From Lepidostoma basale (taxonomy: Eukaryota; Arthropoda; Insecta; Trichoptera; Lepidostomatidae), in assembly GCA_022606425.2 (NCBI GenBank), contig JAHDVF020000524.1, positions 620,001 through 684,000 of the forward strand: a DNA stretch of 64,000 bases. The letters run 5' to 3'. The notes beneath the pieces were generated by a model. That model was given only the letters and a program-made list of their open reading frames with translations. It did no database searches and was not told where the DNA came from. Below, in pieces: positions 31,798-40,999 of this stretch (positions within the stretch are counted from its first letter, which is position 1; every line of letters begins with the position of its first letter). The position numbers were made by a program, and so were the translations under genes.

Positions 31798-31975
31798 TTT
31801 ATTTATTATATTATTATTGTTGGTTTTTGATATTATGTACTTATTACAGATAAAAAATAGTGTTGTATATTGTAGTTTTATTTAATTTGGTCTTTTGGTG
31901 TCATCAGAGGAAACCGTTTAAAACTATTGTAACATAGATATTTAGATTTTTTGTTACTTGAACAATGATGTAAAA

Positions 31976-32420
31976 CTAAGCACCGGCATTAAACTCCTGA
32001 TATACAAAACGGTCATAAGGCCGATCTTCACTTATGCAGCCCCAATCTGGGGCTATGTAGCCTCGAGTCACATACGAAAACTCCAAATCCTGCAAAATAA
32101 GCCTATCCGTTTATCGCTTGGTGCGCCTTCATGGACCAGGATCATACAACTGCACCTAGAATCGGGAATCCCGATGATAGATGAATTCATTCTGAAACTT
32201 GTCGAACGTTTTTACAAAGGACTCCCTTCACATCCTAACCCCACAATAAAATACCTCTCAAATTACGACCCAAACACCTCCAGCGGCCACAAGCGCCCAA
32301 AATCATGCCCCCGCATAAACTATCAACCCACCAATTCATCTTCCAACAATGTTCCCATCAGACGTAAGAGGAATAGCCATATGAGCTGAACCTCTGTAAG
32401 TCAGAAGATCCAAGTCCAAG
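31976..32420 (+). pseudogene. LINE-J ORF2 C terminus and 3' UTR
   Basis: Open for about 140 codons: LSTGIKLLIYKTVIRPIFTY, AAPIWGYVASSHIRKLQILQ, GIPMIDEFILKLVERFYKGL, then a Pro-rich end and stop at 32389. The blocks YKTVIRPIFTYAAPIWG and the IQxLxxLxR region are typical of jockey-clade LINE C termini. The 3' UTR ends GAACCTCTGTAAGTCAGAAG and then ATCCAAGTCCAAGTCC, the family tail. No RT domain (5'-truncated). Confidence 0.82.
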
Positions 32421-32439
32421 TCCATATTAAATCATTGAT

Positions 32440-32671
32440 ACGAATGAAAACTCCTGATTTCTATAAGTTTTATTATAATTCATATGAATAATCTGTTTCA
32501 CCTGTCTAAGACATTATTAAATGTTTTGTGCAAACAACATTTGATAACGCCTTAGACAGGCGAAACATGTCTTTTACATAAATTATAATAAACTTCTAGA
32601 AAACAGACGCTTTTATTCGTAATCATTATTTAATATGGAGTTTCACATCTTTGTACAAGAAGTAATAAACC
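32440..32671. repeat. Family B palindrome (head to head)
   Basis: A minus-strand half (32440-32524: ATACGAATGAAAACTCC, TTTATTATAATTCATATG, TTTCACCTGTCTAAGACATT) meets a plus-strand half (TTGATAACGCCTTAGACAGG, CGAAACATGTC at 32541-32571, then TTCTAGAAAACAGACGC). The two halves are separated by TGTTTTGTGCAAACAAC. Confidence 0.7.
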
Positions 32672-32699
32672 TCTTAGTAAAATTTTCTACAGGCCTCAC

Positions 32700-32745
32700 G
32701 CAGGCTAAATACTCTCAACTTTGGAAAGCATCTTGTCTTCCTATT
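32700..32745 (+). mobile_element. LINE-T small fragment
   Basis: GGCTAAATACTCTCAACTTT then GGAAAGCATCTTGTCTTCCT corresponds to the LINE-T ORF end around 54760-54800. Confidence 0.5.
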
Positions 32746-32869
32746 TTCTCCTCCCGCAATCAATGCGGATAAAATAAAATCCTCCCCGATAGCCCACCAT
32801 CCAGGCACTGCTCCTCTTATCTTCCCCTCGGGAACAGACCTTTTTTATGAATACAATCCCAACCCTAAC

Positions 32870-33360
32870 TAGTCTTCCATTCCTTGACAAAGATGTAAGA
32901 CTTTATCATAAACCCTAAATCCCCCCTACACCTCTTTCATTTTTCATTTCCTCATTTCATTTCGGAGGGACACTCCGGGCCATACATTAAGCCCCATCAT
33001 AAAACAATTATCAACTATCAAGGTTCGAAAGATCTCACATCTGGGTCATATACTGCGTGGGGAAAACTACCACCTTCTCCAACTGATATTAGAGGGGAAA
33101 ATTGAGAGACGCCGAGGGCCCGGAAGGAGACAAATGTCCTGGCTGCGAAACGTTAGGGAGTGGACCGGCATCCGAAGTGTGGAGGAGCTGTTCCGAGCGG
33201 CGCAGGACAGGGACAGGTTCGCCGAGGTGATCGCCAACGTTGGGGGGACCTGACAGGGCACTTGAAGAAGAAGATAATATAAAACAATTACCAAATCACA
33301 TTCCAACTGAACTGAGGAATAGCTATTACAGCTGAACCGTAAGTCAGAAGATCCAAGTCC
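32870..33360 (+). mobile_element. LINE-J 3' end split by a younger LINE
   Basis: The left part has CGGAGGGACACTCCGGGCCA and TACATTAAGCCCCATCAT. The right part (33279 on) has CATTCCAACTGAACTGAGGA, AATAGCTATTACAGCTG and the tail GATCCAAGTCCAAGTC. The 12-16 bp ATAAAACAATTAYCAA is present on both sides of the insertion (32999-33014 and 33279-33294). Confidence 0.8.
33015..33278 (+). mobile_element. GAA-tailed RTE-like LINE, type a, nested in LINE-J
   Basis: Readable as HLGHILRGENYHLLQLILEG, RRQMSWLRNVREWTG, EELFRAAQDRDRFAEVIANV and GGT-stop, then GACAGGGCACTTGAAGAAGA. Target-site duplication as given for the host element. The frame is intact over ~75 codons, so it is fairly young. Confidence 0.82.
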
Positions 33361-33384
33361 AAGTCTAAGATAAACATTTATGCT

Positions 33385-33435
33385 GTTTGTAATGTCTTTT
33401 GAGTAAATAAACAGATTGGATTTGATTTAATCCGG
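33385..33435 (+). mobile_element. LINE-T 3' UTR terminus
   Basis: TGTTTGTAATGTCTTTTGAG, TAAATAAACAGATTGG, ATTTGATTT: the LINE-T 3' end with the start of its (TTTGA)n tail. It lies directly after the LINE-J tail. Confidence 0.6.
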
Positions 33436-33888
33436 TTCTGATTATTACAATATATATTTCAAATCAAAGGGAATTCTAGGCCACATACGATATATTGTGA
33501 TTTAGCATTCTATAGGTTAAAACGGCTATTCTGTTATTCGCCAGATTATCCGGCTTTGTCCATTATTCCCGCCATTTGCATGGACATTTGCAGTAGCTGG
33601 TCCCGCTGGTTCGCTCTCACACGCCTCCCAGGCCATTTACGTTGGTAATTTTATTTGTGAGATGACGCGATACGGCCTGTTTATGGGCCTTGCAGAGCAT
33701 GAATAAGATATTCCTCCTGACCACATCCACTATCAGAAACGGGCAGCGGCGACTCCGCGTCTCAAGCCACACTTCATCCGTGTCGCGGCAATGCTATATT
33801 ATTTGTCTTTGCGGTCATATATCAAAACATTTAATGGATTCCGGCTTACACCTTCTTTCAATCACAGATTACTGTTTACAAATTGCAC
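33436..33888. other. Unassigned, less AT-rich sequence
   Basis: Moderately GC-rich for this window (CACACGCCTCCCAGGCC, GGGCAGCGGCGACTCCGCG). No splice-flanked reading frame resembling a known protein was found on either strand. It could be single-copy host sequence. Confidence 0.35.
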
Positions 33889-34393
33889 AATGTTGTTTTT
33901 GTGCTGACCCTTATGTATGGAAAACGAAGGATGAAAGTATAATAAATGTAGTAGAAATGACACCCCTTAGACCACAGGTTTCCAATCTTTTCTGGGCTAC
34001 TGCCCCCTTTACAAGAAAAATAAACGTTCAACGCCCCCCTTCCATAAAAGTTATTCCAAATATGAGAAAATGATTACAATACATAAAATAACAAAATAAA
34101 CTAATATTTAAGATAGTTTGGACATATCGAAAGAATGAATGAAGAGAGAAAGGTGAAGATAGTATATGTAAACGACATAAACAGAATTAGAAAAGAGGAA
34201 GAGTGAGAAAAATGTGACACTATCAAATCAATCATATATTAAATGTCGGCCACGTGAGGAATCGGAGAAATTGATGTGCGTACATGACACGATGTATGAA
34301 CGTAGAGGAACAAGGAAAAGTATGTCAGGACAGACCAATGTGGCGGTCCATTTTTTCTGTCTACCCCTCCAAGGAGACGGCGTTAGTTAGTTA
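33889..34393 (+). mobile_element. LINE-A 3' end interrupted by a possible hAT piece
   Basis: TGTGCTGACCCTTATGTATG starts the LINE-A part. At 33973-34105 unrelated sequence intervenes: CACAGGTTTCCAATCTTTTC, GGGCTACTGCCCCC, like the left end of some hAT non-autonomous elements. LINE-A resumes at GATAGTTTGGACATATCGAA and ends AAGGAGACGGCGTTAGTTAG. Confidence 0.65.
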
Positions 34394-34631
34394 ATTGATA
34401 ATTAATTTTAATTTCAGTAAGGGCGTGTTTAGTACATACGAGTACGTACCATTCGTCATGCGTTAGCACTGCGTACTGGCAAAACTGTCATGACATTATA
34501 AGTATATAGTAAGTAACAGCTAAAGTGACAGCCTCCTGCGTCGGCCATATTAAATTGAATATGGCGGCTTGTTATAACGCCATTTTCGAGACAGCATTGA
34601 GGCCTGCAATGTGTAATGTGTTGCAAATCAT
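34394..34631. other. Unassigned; short inverted repeat GCCATATT/AATATGGC
   Basis: 34544-34551 and 34558-34565 form an 8-bp inverted repeat (GTCGGCCATATT...AATATGGCGGC). No other feature. Confidence 0.35.
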
Positions 34632-34998
34632 TTGATCGTGTCACGTTTTCCTCGGTCTTCCTCTATTTTTAGTTCCATAAACATCGTTAACATATACTTT
34701 TATTACCATTCTTTCTTCATTCATTCTTTCCATGTGTCCAAACCATCTTAACGATCCTTTCATTATTTTGTTCATAACACCATCATTCGCACTGCATTCA
34801 CTTCTTATATTTTCATTCGACACTCTATCATACACAGAGTATCCACATATTTGCCTAAGAGATCTCATTTCTTCTTGCATTTATTCTACATTCATCCTTT
34901 TTTGCCAGTTCCGTGCTTCGCTTCCATACATAAGGGTGGGTATAAGAACACCACTGTGCACTGCCATTTTAGCTTTTTTGGATATGTTTTTGTTTAAC
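34632..34998 (-). mobile_element. LINE-A internal to near-3' fragment
   Basis: Minus strand: QEEMRSLRQICGYSVYDRVS, KGSLRWFGHMERMNEERM, VNDVYGTKNRGRPRKT. It covers the region between the KKxHNGVL block and GRPRKT and lacks the 3' terminus. Confidence 0.82.
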
Positions 34999-35320
34999 TA
35001 ATCTGTTTGAAGAAGATAATAATACTTTGTTTTATTTTTAATCAATAATATATCGCCGACGTCACTGTCCGTGCACTTAGGACATTATTTCAGTGGCAGC
35101 CCGCAATAACTCGTTCTCAGCCCATATAATTTTATCAGCAGCCGGCAATTCACCACAATGCTATGAGCTTTTGTGCATTCACCAGATTTACAAGGGGATC
35201 GATCTTGCGTCACGACGAGAAGGACAAATACAATATTCGCCTTCTCGCTCTTACGGGGAAGATCACATGTGCAATTTAAATATGATTATATCATTTCACG
35301 GGATGTACTAAGAGGAGAAA
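34999..35320. other. Unassigned sequence
   Basis: Includes CAGTGGCAGCCCGCAATAAC and CGTCACGACGAGAAGGAC. No convincing exon or repeat partner seen in the window. Confidence 0.35.
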
Positions 35321-35323
35321 AAA

Positions 35324-35830
35324 ACTAACTAACCATCACGCCGTCTCCCCGCAAGGGTAGGCAGAAATAATGGAACGCCACACTGTTCTGTCCTGACATA
35401 ATTCTCTCGATTCCTCTACATTCATACACATTTTCATGCACGAACGTCGATTTCTCCGCCTCCTCACGTGACCGACATTTAATATTTGATCGATTTGATC
35501 GTGCCACGTTATCCTCGGCCTTCCTCTATTTCTAGCTCCGTTCACGTCGTTTACATATACCTTCTTCATTATTCTGTCTTCACTCATTCTTTCCATGTGT
35601 CAAAACCATCTTAATGACCATTTCATTATTTTGTTCATACCACTTTCATTTGCACCGCATTCATTTCTTATACTTACATTTGACACTCTATCATATACAG
35701 ATTCAACACACATTCGTCTTAGAGATCTCATTTCTACTGCATTTATTCTACTTTCATCCTTCTTTTTAATAACACCATTATGTACTGCCATCGTAACTTT
35801 TTTGAATAGGCTTTTCCAAGAGATGACAAA
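35324..35830 (-). mobile_element. LINE-A 3' end
   Basis: Starts AACTAACTAACCATCACGCC. The minus strand reads KKDESRINAVEMRSLRRMCV, KWSLRWF, MERMSEDRIMKKVYVNDVNG, GRPRITWHDQIDQILN and SAYPCGETA. There is a frame break near 35597. Short tail. Confidence 0.87.
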
Positions 35831-37147
35831 TAATTAATTGAAGCAACATTAATAATTTCAGATAATAAGGAAAAAAAACTTACATTTCATTTTACGTTCA
35901 ATTCGTTGGTGTTTATTGACTTGTGATAAATGGAATATACAGGGTGTCCCAGATCTAGACGTCAACCCGGAAACATATGATAGGGGAAGTCATGCTGGTT
36001 ATGAGAAAAAAATAAAAAAAAGTTTTGTATTTTTGAAATTATAGGCATTAAAAAAAATCGAGAAAATCAATACCCTGTGAAGGTTTTTTAACTCCCGTTT
36101 CTACAAATCTTTACTTTTTATAATTTTTATTATGTAATCCTGAATAATGCTTCTTTAAATTGTTGCCTAAAATTAATAGCTAACTAGTCCAGCTTGGAAG
36201 AAAATGCTACTTTTTGCCCAACCAAGTATTCAAAATTAAAACTACGCCCAATTTTAACTGACTGTACTGAAAATAAAATGTACCACGCTATTTTCGCAAG
36301 TAACTTTAAAAGTTGGCGCATTTAATGAGAATTTTGAAAAATTGTTCAAATTCACTTTGGTGCAAATTGATCCCTTGGATTTGAAATTGAAAATAAATCT
36401 CCCATTTCAAAAAGGGACGTCGATTTTAAAACCATCAAATTAACAGCCGTTAAAAAATCACCATAAATAAGTGAATGAAGATTTTGATGAGGAAAGCTAC
36501 CAAACTTCCTCGTGTAGAGATATCTCGGAAATCTTTTCTAAACCCTCTCTAACCACACAGATGTCCAACATTCCTGTAAAAAACAGTGTGAGATACAAGA
36601 ATGTTTTAATTATATTCCCCGAGGTATGAACAGGTATGCGTCAGATCTGTAATTCTGCGTTCCTGGTATCTTGAATCAGGAAAGCCTTGTATTTTTTAAC
36701 ACAACATTAAAGTTGTGCTTTCCTTTTTGGAATCCGTAAAGATTCATATCGAATACATAAATAAATTATCGGAATTTCTAGTATTCACGATTCAAGAGAA
36801 AAACGAAAATCGTTTTGAAATCCAATATATTATATGACTCTTAACACGTTTTTCTATAAACGGTATGAACTCGTGTTCGTAATGATGAAATTATAAAATT
36901 ACTACGAATAGAAAAAAACAACATTGTCTCTATAATAATGAAATTAAAACACTCTTCCGTTGTCCAACATTTTTATGTTTAATTTCGAAGGTTTTATACC
37001 TTCATCATTGGTTTTGTCATCAAGGTTTTATACCTTCATCATATAATTCAATATGTCGTCAAATTTGTCTTTCTGGATTTTCCACAATATTAACCCCTTG
37101 ATTATATAAAAAAATATATTCACAGTTTTGATCAAAATATCACTCAA
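35831..37147. other. AT-rich; TACAGGGTGTCCCAG terminus-like motif and two family C hairpins
   Basis: 35948-35962 is TACAGGGTGTCCCAG, a sequence often found at the ends of arthropod DNA transposons; no partner end was found. Two minus-strand family C hairpins lie at 36981-37010 and 37021-37043 (GATGAAGGTATAAAACCTT on the minus strand). No coding sequence recognised. Confidence 0.4.
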
Positions 37148-37403
37148 TATCAAATGAGATCACTGAGAAGAATGTGCGGGAAAACGATATATGATAGAAT
37201 ACCAAACGACGAAATAAGGAAGAAATGTAGGGCAGATGATGGCATCATTAGTAAAATTAAAAAAATGTGATTTGGATATATGGAACGAATGGACGAGAGA
37301 AGAATGGTTAAAATGTTGTTTACAAGCAGTGTGAGTGGAAAGAAACGCCGAGAAAGAGCAAGGAAAGCTAACGGCGTGATGGTTAGTTAGTTAGTTAGTT
37401 AAA
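37148..37403 (+). mobile_element. LINE-A 3' end, internally deleted
   Basis: AAATGAGATCACTGAGAAGA reads MRSLRRMCGKTIYDRIPND. After the WIYGTNGRE-like part the copy jumps to GCTAACGGCGTGATGGTTAG, losing about 150 bases including the RNRRACM block. Confidence 0.75.
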
Positions 37404-37436
37404 ATCATAAACAAACGTTTTATATATTCCGTTGCA

Positions 37437-37555
37437 ATCAGTCTGCTGAACACGATTTCCTCAGAGAAAGTACGTTCATATTAGAGAAAGTACGTTCAGA
37501 AGACGAATACTCTTGACTTTAGAAAATATATCGTCTTCCTCAAGTCAAGAAGTGA
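37437..37555 (+). mobile_element. LINE-T, left part of split copy
   Basis: AATCAGTCTGCTGAACACGA, TTTCCTCAGAGAAAGTACGT, GAATACTCTTGACTTT, TCGTCTTCCT: the ORF end of LINE-T. AGAAAGTACGTTCA occurs twice. Confidence 0.72.
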
Positions 37556-37920
37556 AGTTTGGAGTTGGTAGAAGAAGGATGAAAGTAGGATAAATGCCGT
37601 AGAAATGAGGTCACTAAGAAGGATGTGCGGAAAAACAATGTATGATAGAATATCTAATGATGAAGTAAGAAAGGATTGTAAAACGGATGAATGCGTGATA
37701 AATAAAATCAAGAAAGGGCGATTAAGATGGTTAAAAAGGTTCGACCAAATTAATCAATTACTGAAAGGCGGTCATGTTCGAAATAGGAACAATCGACGAG
37801 CGTGCATGTTACGATGTGTGAATGTAGAAGAGGCGCGAGAGTTATGCCAGGATAAATCAATGTGGCGATCCATCCTCTCTGCCTACTCCTCCGGGGAAAC
37901 GGCGTGATGGTTAGTTAGGT
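37556..37920 (+). mobile_element. LINE-A inserted into LINE-T
   Basis: Readable from 37575: KKDESRINAVEMRSLRRMCG, KGRLRWL, NNRRACMLRCVNVEEARELC, SAYSSGETA-stop, then GATGGTTAGTTAG. An internal deletion removes the MERM to GRPRK block. LINE-T resumes right after the tail. Confidence 0.8.
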
Positions 37921-38046
37921 AGCAAACCATCTCTCATGCGTTCCTGGTATTATAGGTATATTATATTTTACCTGATCTCAATATATGCCATAAACTTTAA
38001 TTTAGTTTGTAATATCTTTTGAGAAAATAAACTAATTTGATTGAAA
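37921..38046 (+). mobile_element. LINE-T, right part of split copy
   Basis: AGCAAACCATCTCTCATGCG, TTCCTGGTATTATAGG, TTTTGAGAAAATAAACTAAT, TTGATTG. Matches 54805-54925 and 55605-55735. Confidence 0.75.
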
Positions 38047-38535
38047 TTTTAATTGTATCTCAATAGAGACGAAGACGTAAACTGGAAACTGAACATGGAT
38101 GATCAAGGTGTTTACAGGACTTATGACCTGTCATTGGTTGGGTTAAGCGCACGCTTTATGTAATTACAACATTCCCCATTCCACCTTTGTTATGATCATG
38201 CATGACAAATTTTTGGAAGATGTATATATACTTCGAAATCCATACCTATCTTCACGTGTCAGTTTCAATTATCCATCTATGAAGATTTGGTTGCACTTGT
38301 GAAACTGACACGTGAAGATAGGTATGGATTTCGAAGTATATATACATCTTCCAAAAATTTGTCATGCATGATCATAACAAAGGTGGAATGGGGAATGTTG
38401 TAATTACATAAAGCGTGCGCTTAACCCAACCAATAACGTCTTCGTCTCTATTGAGATACAATTAAAAAACTACCCTTTGGTGTAAATCCAGAATTCGTAT
38501 ACAGGTATCAGTATACACAAATTCACAAATATTTG
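38047..38535. mobile_element. Large foldback MITE (TTAATTGTATCTCA family)
   Basis: The outer arms are TTTTAATTGTATCTCAATAG on the left and its reverse complement ending near 38467. The inner arms run to GTGTCAGTTT (38257-38265) and AAACTGACAC (38302-38311), making a near-perfect hairpin with ~165-bp arms. The left arm contains a ~58-base stretch (AAACTGGAAACTGAACATGG ... GACCTGTC) missing from the right arm. Beyond the right arm the sequence TAAATCCAGAATTCGTATAC and ACAAATATTTGT matches the outer terminus seen at 61030-61275. Confidence 0.75.
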
Positions 38536-38850
38536 TTCTAATTTGATTGATTGATATAATTTTAATTGCATCCTTTCGTATTCCAAAAAAAATCATTTTA
38601 AAGGATTCAACGAGTGTCTTAACTTTGAAAATTGCAGTTTATTTTTCCGTGTTTATTATAGATTATAGATATCATGATATTCACAATCTTATTAGTTTTA
38701 TAAGCTGTTATGAACATACGTATGACGAATCATCGTTTAGATAACCCCGTAAAGTGATTGGCGGTAATAACATTTAAGAAAATGACATGTTATTAAAAGG
38801 AGCGTTCATGCATTATGACAAATAACGTTATTTTGACGCACGCTTCCGAG

Positions 38851-38922
38851 TCCTCGGTAGTATAGTGGTCAGTATCCCCGCCTGTCACGCGGGAGACCGG
38901 GGTTCGATTCCCCGCCGGGGAG
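38851..38922 (+). tRNA. tRNA-Asp (GTC)
   Basis: 72 nt. TCCTCGGTAGTATAGTGGTC, anticodon GTC in CCTGTCACG, box B GGGGTTCGATTCC, acceptor 3' strand CCGGGGA and discriminator G. A T-run (TTTTTTT from about 38926) follows as terminator. Confidence 0.96.
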
Positions 38923-39176
38923 GAATTTTTTTATATACTGATTTAATATTTTTTCTAACAGAGTCAAGTAATACTATCATATAATATAATTTTTTGATTA
39001 GTTAACAAGTTGTTATATTAAAATATTTTATGAGTAGACTGAATTTTATAATTTTTTTTTTTTTTTTTTTAAGATTAAACTTTATATTAGATTAAACATT
39101 GTATGGACGGCAATTTAAAATAACAACCATTACTGATAAATAATAAATCCACGTTAGAATAATGTGTACTTCGACT

Positions 39177-39557
39177 TCTTCTTCTTCTTTTTGTCCTGTC
39201 ACACCTCCGTGGTGCATAGGGCCTCAAGGAATATTCCCCACCCGACTATATCGCATGCCTGATGTCTAAGATCATCCCAAGTGAAGCCTGCTGCCTTAAC
39301 CTCGTCCTGCAGGGCACTTCTCCAGGTGGGTCTAGGTCTGCTTTGCTTCCTCTTTCCCCCATAGGGGACCAGTCTAGTGCGTCCTGAGCGATGCAGGCTG
39401 GATTCCGTCTCAGAGTGTGATTGATCCACTGCCATTTGCGTCTAGCGACTTGTTCTCTAATTGGCTTTTCGCCTGTCATGGTCCAGAGAACGGCATTTGA
39501 CACTGTTTGGGGCCAATAGATCTTGAATATTGAGCGAAGGCACCTATTTATAAACAC
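39177..39557 (-). pseudogene. GAA-tailed RTE-like LINE, type d
   Basis: Reversed tail TTCTTCTTCTTCTTTTTG at the left. The minus strand reads WTMTGEKPIREQVARRKWQW, INHTLRRNPACIAQDALDW, GSKADLDPPGEVPCRTRLR with a frame shift to ALQDEVKAAGFTWDDLRHQA and LEALCTTEV. RTE-type ORF2 C terminus. 5'-truncated. Confidence 0.8.
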
Positions 39558-39758
39558 ATGGAGTTTTTTCCTGTGATTTTACATTAATAAAATTAATGTA
39601 AAATCAAAAGTACGAGTAGGTACTTTCACAGTTTTTAAATTTCATAATTAAAGTCCAAGTTTCTCTTTTATATTCGTCATCTTTTGTGCTATGAATCACA
39701 TTGAATAACTTATTTAAAATATGGTATTTTCACATTAAAGTGTTGTAAAAATACAATA

Positions 39759-40203
39759 CATTACAATGGCCGTTCACAATGAAGTTCTGGTCCCAACCCT
39801 TATGTATGGAAGCGAAGGATGGAAATGGCAGAAGATGGATGAGAGCAGAATAAATGGGGTAGAGATGAGGTCCCTAAGATGTATGTGTGGTAGAACGATG
39901 TACGACAGAATCTCAAATGCTAATATTATGAACAAATTTATGAAAGGATCGCTGCGTTGGTTCGGACATATGGAGCGCATGGGTGAAGAAAAAAGTATAC
40001 GTTAACGATGTAAATAGATTACGGAGTGGAGGTAGACCGAGAAAAACATGACATGACCAAATTAATCAGATTTTAAAGGTTGGTCATGTTAAAAGCAGTT
40101 AGAATCGACGTGCGCGTATGACTCGCTGTATGAATGTGGAGGAAGCTAGAGAAGTGTGTCAGGATAGAGTAGTATGGCGGTCCATTCTCTCTGCGTCACC
40201 CTG
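39759..40203 (+). mobile_element. LINE-A 3' region, tail missing
   Basis: MAVHNEVLVPTLMYGSEGWK, MRSLRCMCGRTMYDRISNAN, KGSLRWFGHMERMGEE, then frame breaks and GTCCATTCTCTCTGCGTCAC. It stops about 25 bases before the usual 3' end. Confidence 0.82.
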
Positions 40204-40204
40204 A

Positions 40205-40345
40205 CACATTTGATAATGTTTTAGCAAGGTGAAACATATCAATCCTATAAAATAAAATAAAACTACAAAAAATACCATTTCATTCGATCTATTGTTTTTA
40301 TGTGAAGTTTAACATCATTGTTCAAGAAACAATAAATAAAATAAA
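40205..40345 (+). repeat. Family B hammerhead-like repeat
   Basis: TTGATAATGTTTTAGCAAGG and TGAAACATATC at 40210-40240, followed by TTTCATTCGATC, AAGTTTAACATCATTGTTCA and AGAAACAATAAATAAA. Joins directly to the broken 3' side of LINE-A. Confidence 0.65.
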
Positions 40346-40589
40346 ATAATTCTACATATTTTAGAATTAAAGATATTAGTGATTTCAAATTATTTATATT
40401 GTTAATTCAAATTTCTTAGTAGAAGTTGTAATTAGTGAAAAAAAAACAGCTCACTTCTATCTTTTGATAAAGCTGTCGAAACCGGTGGAAACCAAATAAC
40501 TAGTAGAATAAAACATAATATACGAGAACATTATAAAATACTAATAAATTTCCAGTGTTATGACCGAAACCCTATGATACTTCAACATT

Positions 40590-40850
40590 CTTCTTCTTCT
40601 TCTTCCTCAGTCTATTCCCGTCCACTCCTGGACAAAGGCCTCCTCCATTTGCTTCCATGTCATTCTGTCCTGTGCAGACTGCATCCAGGTTATTCCGACG
40701 TATCTGTTTAGATCATCCTTCCACCGTAGTTGCGGTCGGCCTGCATTTCTCTTCGCCGTCCACGGTCTCCAAGTCAGCAGTCTTCTTGTCCATTTTTCAT
40801 TTGAGCTTCTTGCTACGTGACCCGCCCATTGCCATTTTAGAGTCGCCACC
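40590..40850 (-). pseudogene. GAA-tailed RTE-like LINE, type c
   Basis: Reversed tail TTCTTCTTCTTCTTC at the left. The minus strand reads RVATLKWQWAGHVARSS, RRLLTWRPWTAKRNAGRPQL, RWKDDLNRYVGITWMQSAQD and FVQEWTGID-stop. The open frame covers the final ~90 codons of an RTE-type ORF2. Confidence 0.85.
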
Positions 40851-40896
40851 CGTAAACATATTCGTTTTATACGTATTACAATTTCCAGTTGTTTAT

Positions 40897-40990
40897 AAAC
40901 CCCGATGATGTCAACATAGGTAGGCGAAACAGCTGTCGCGACAATCTCATAAAATTTCATTGTAATTCGAATAATAAAAGTGTTTAAAAA
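40897..40990 (+). repeat. Hammerhead-like motif, family A
   Basis: CCGATGA at 40902-40908, GAAA at 40926-40929, GTC at 40935-40937, then CGCGACAATCTCATAAAATT and AATAATAAAAGTGTTT. The first core position is changed (CC instead of CT) and stem II is weaker. Confidence 0.5.
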
Positions 40991-40999
40991 TTAAAACAT

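Noticed and set aside
33690..34073. 127-codon plus-strand frame across unassigned sequence and LINE-A
   Set aside because: Its second half is LINE-A and its first half resembles nothing; no splice or coding support.
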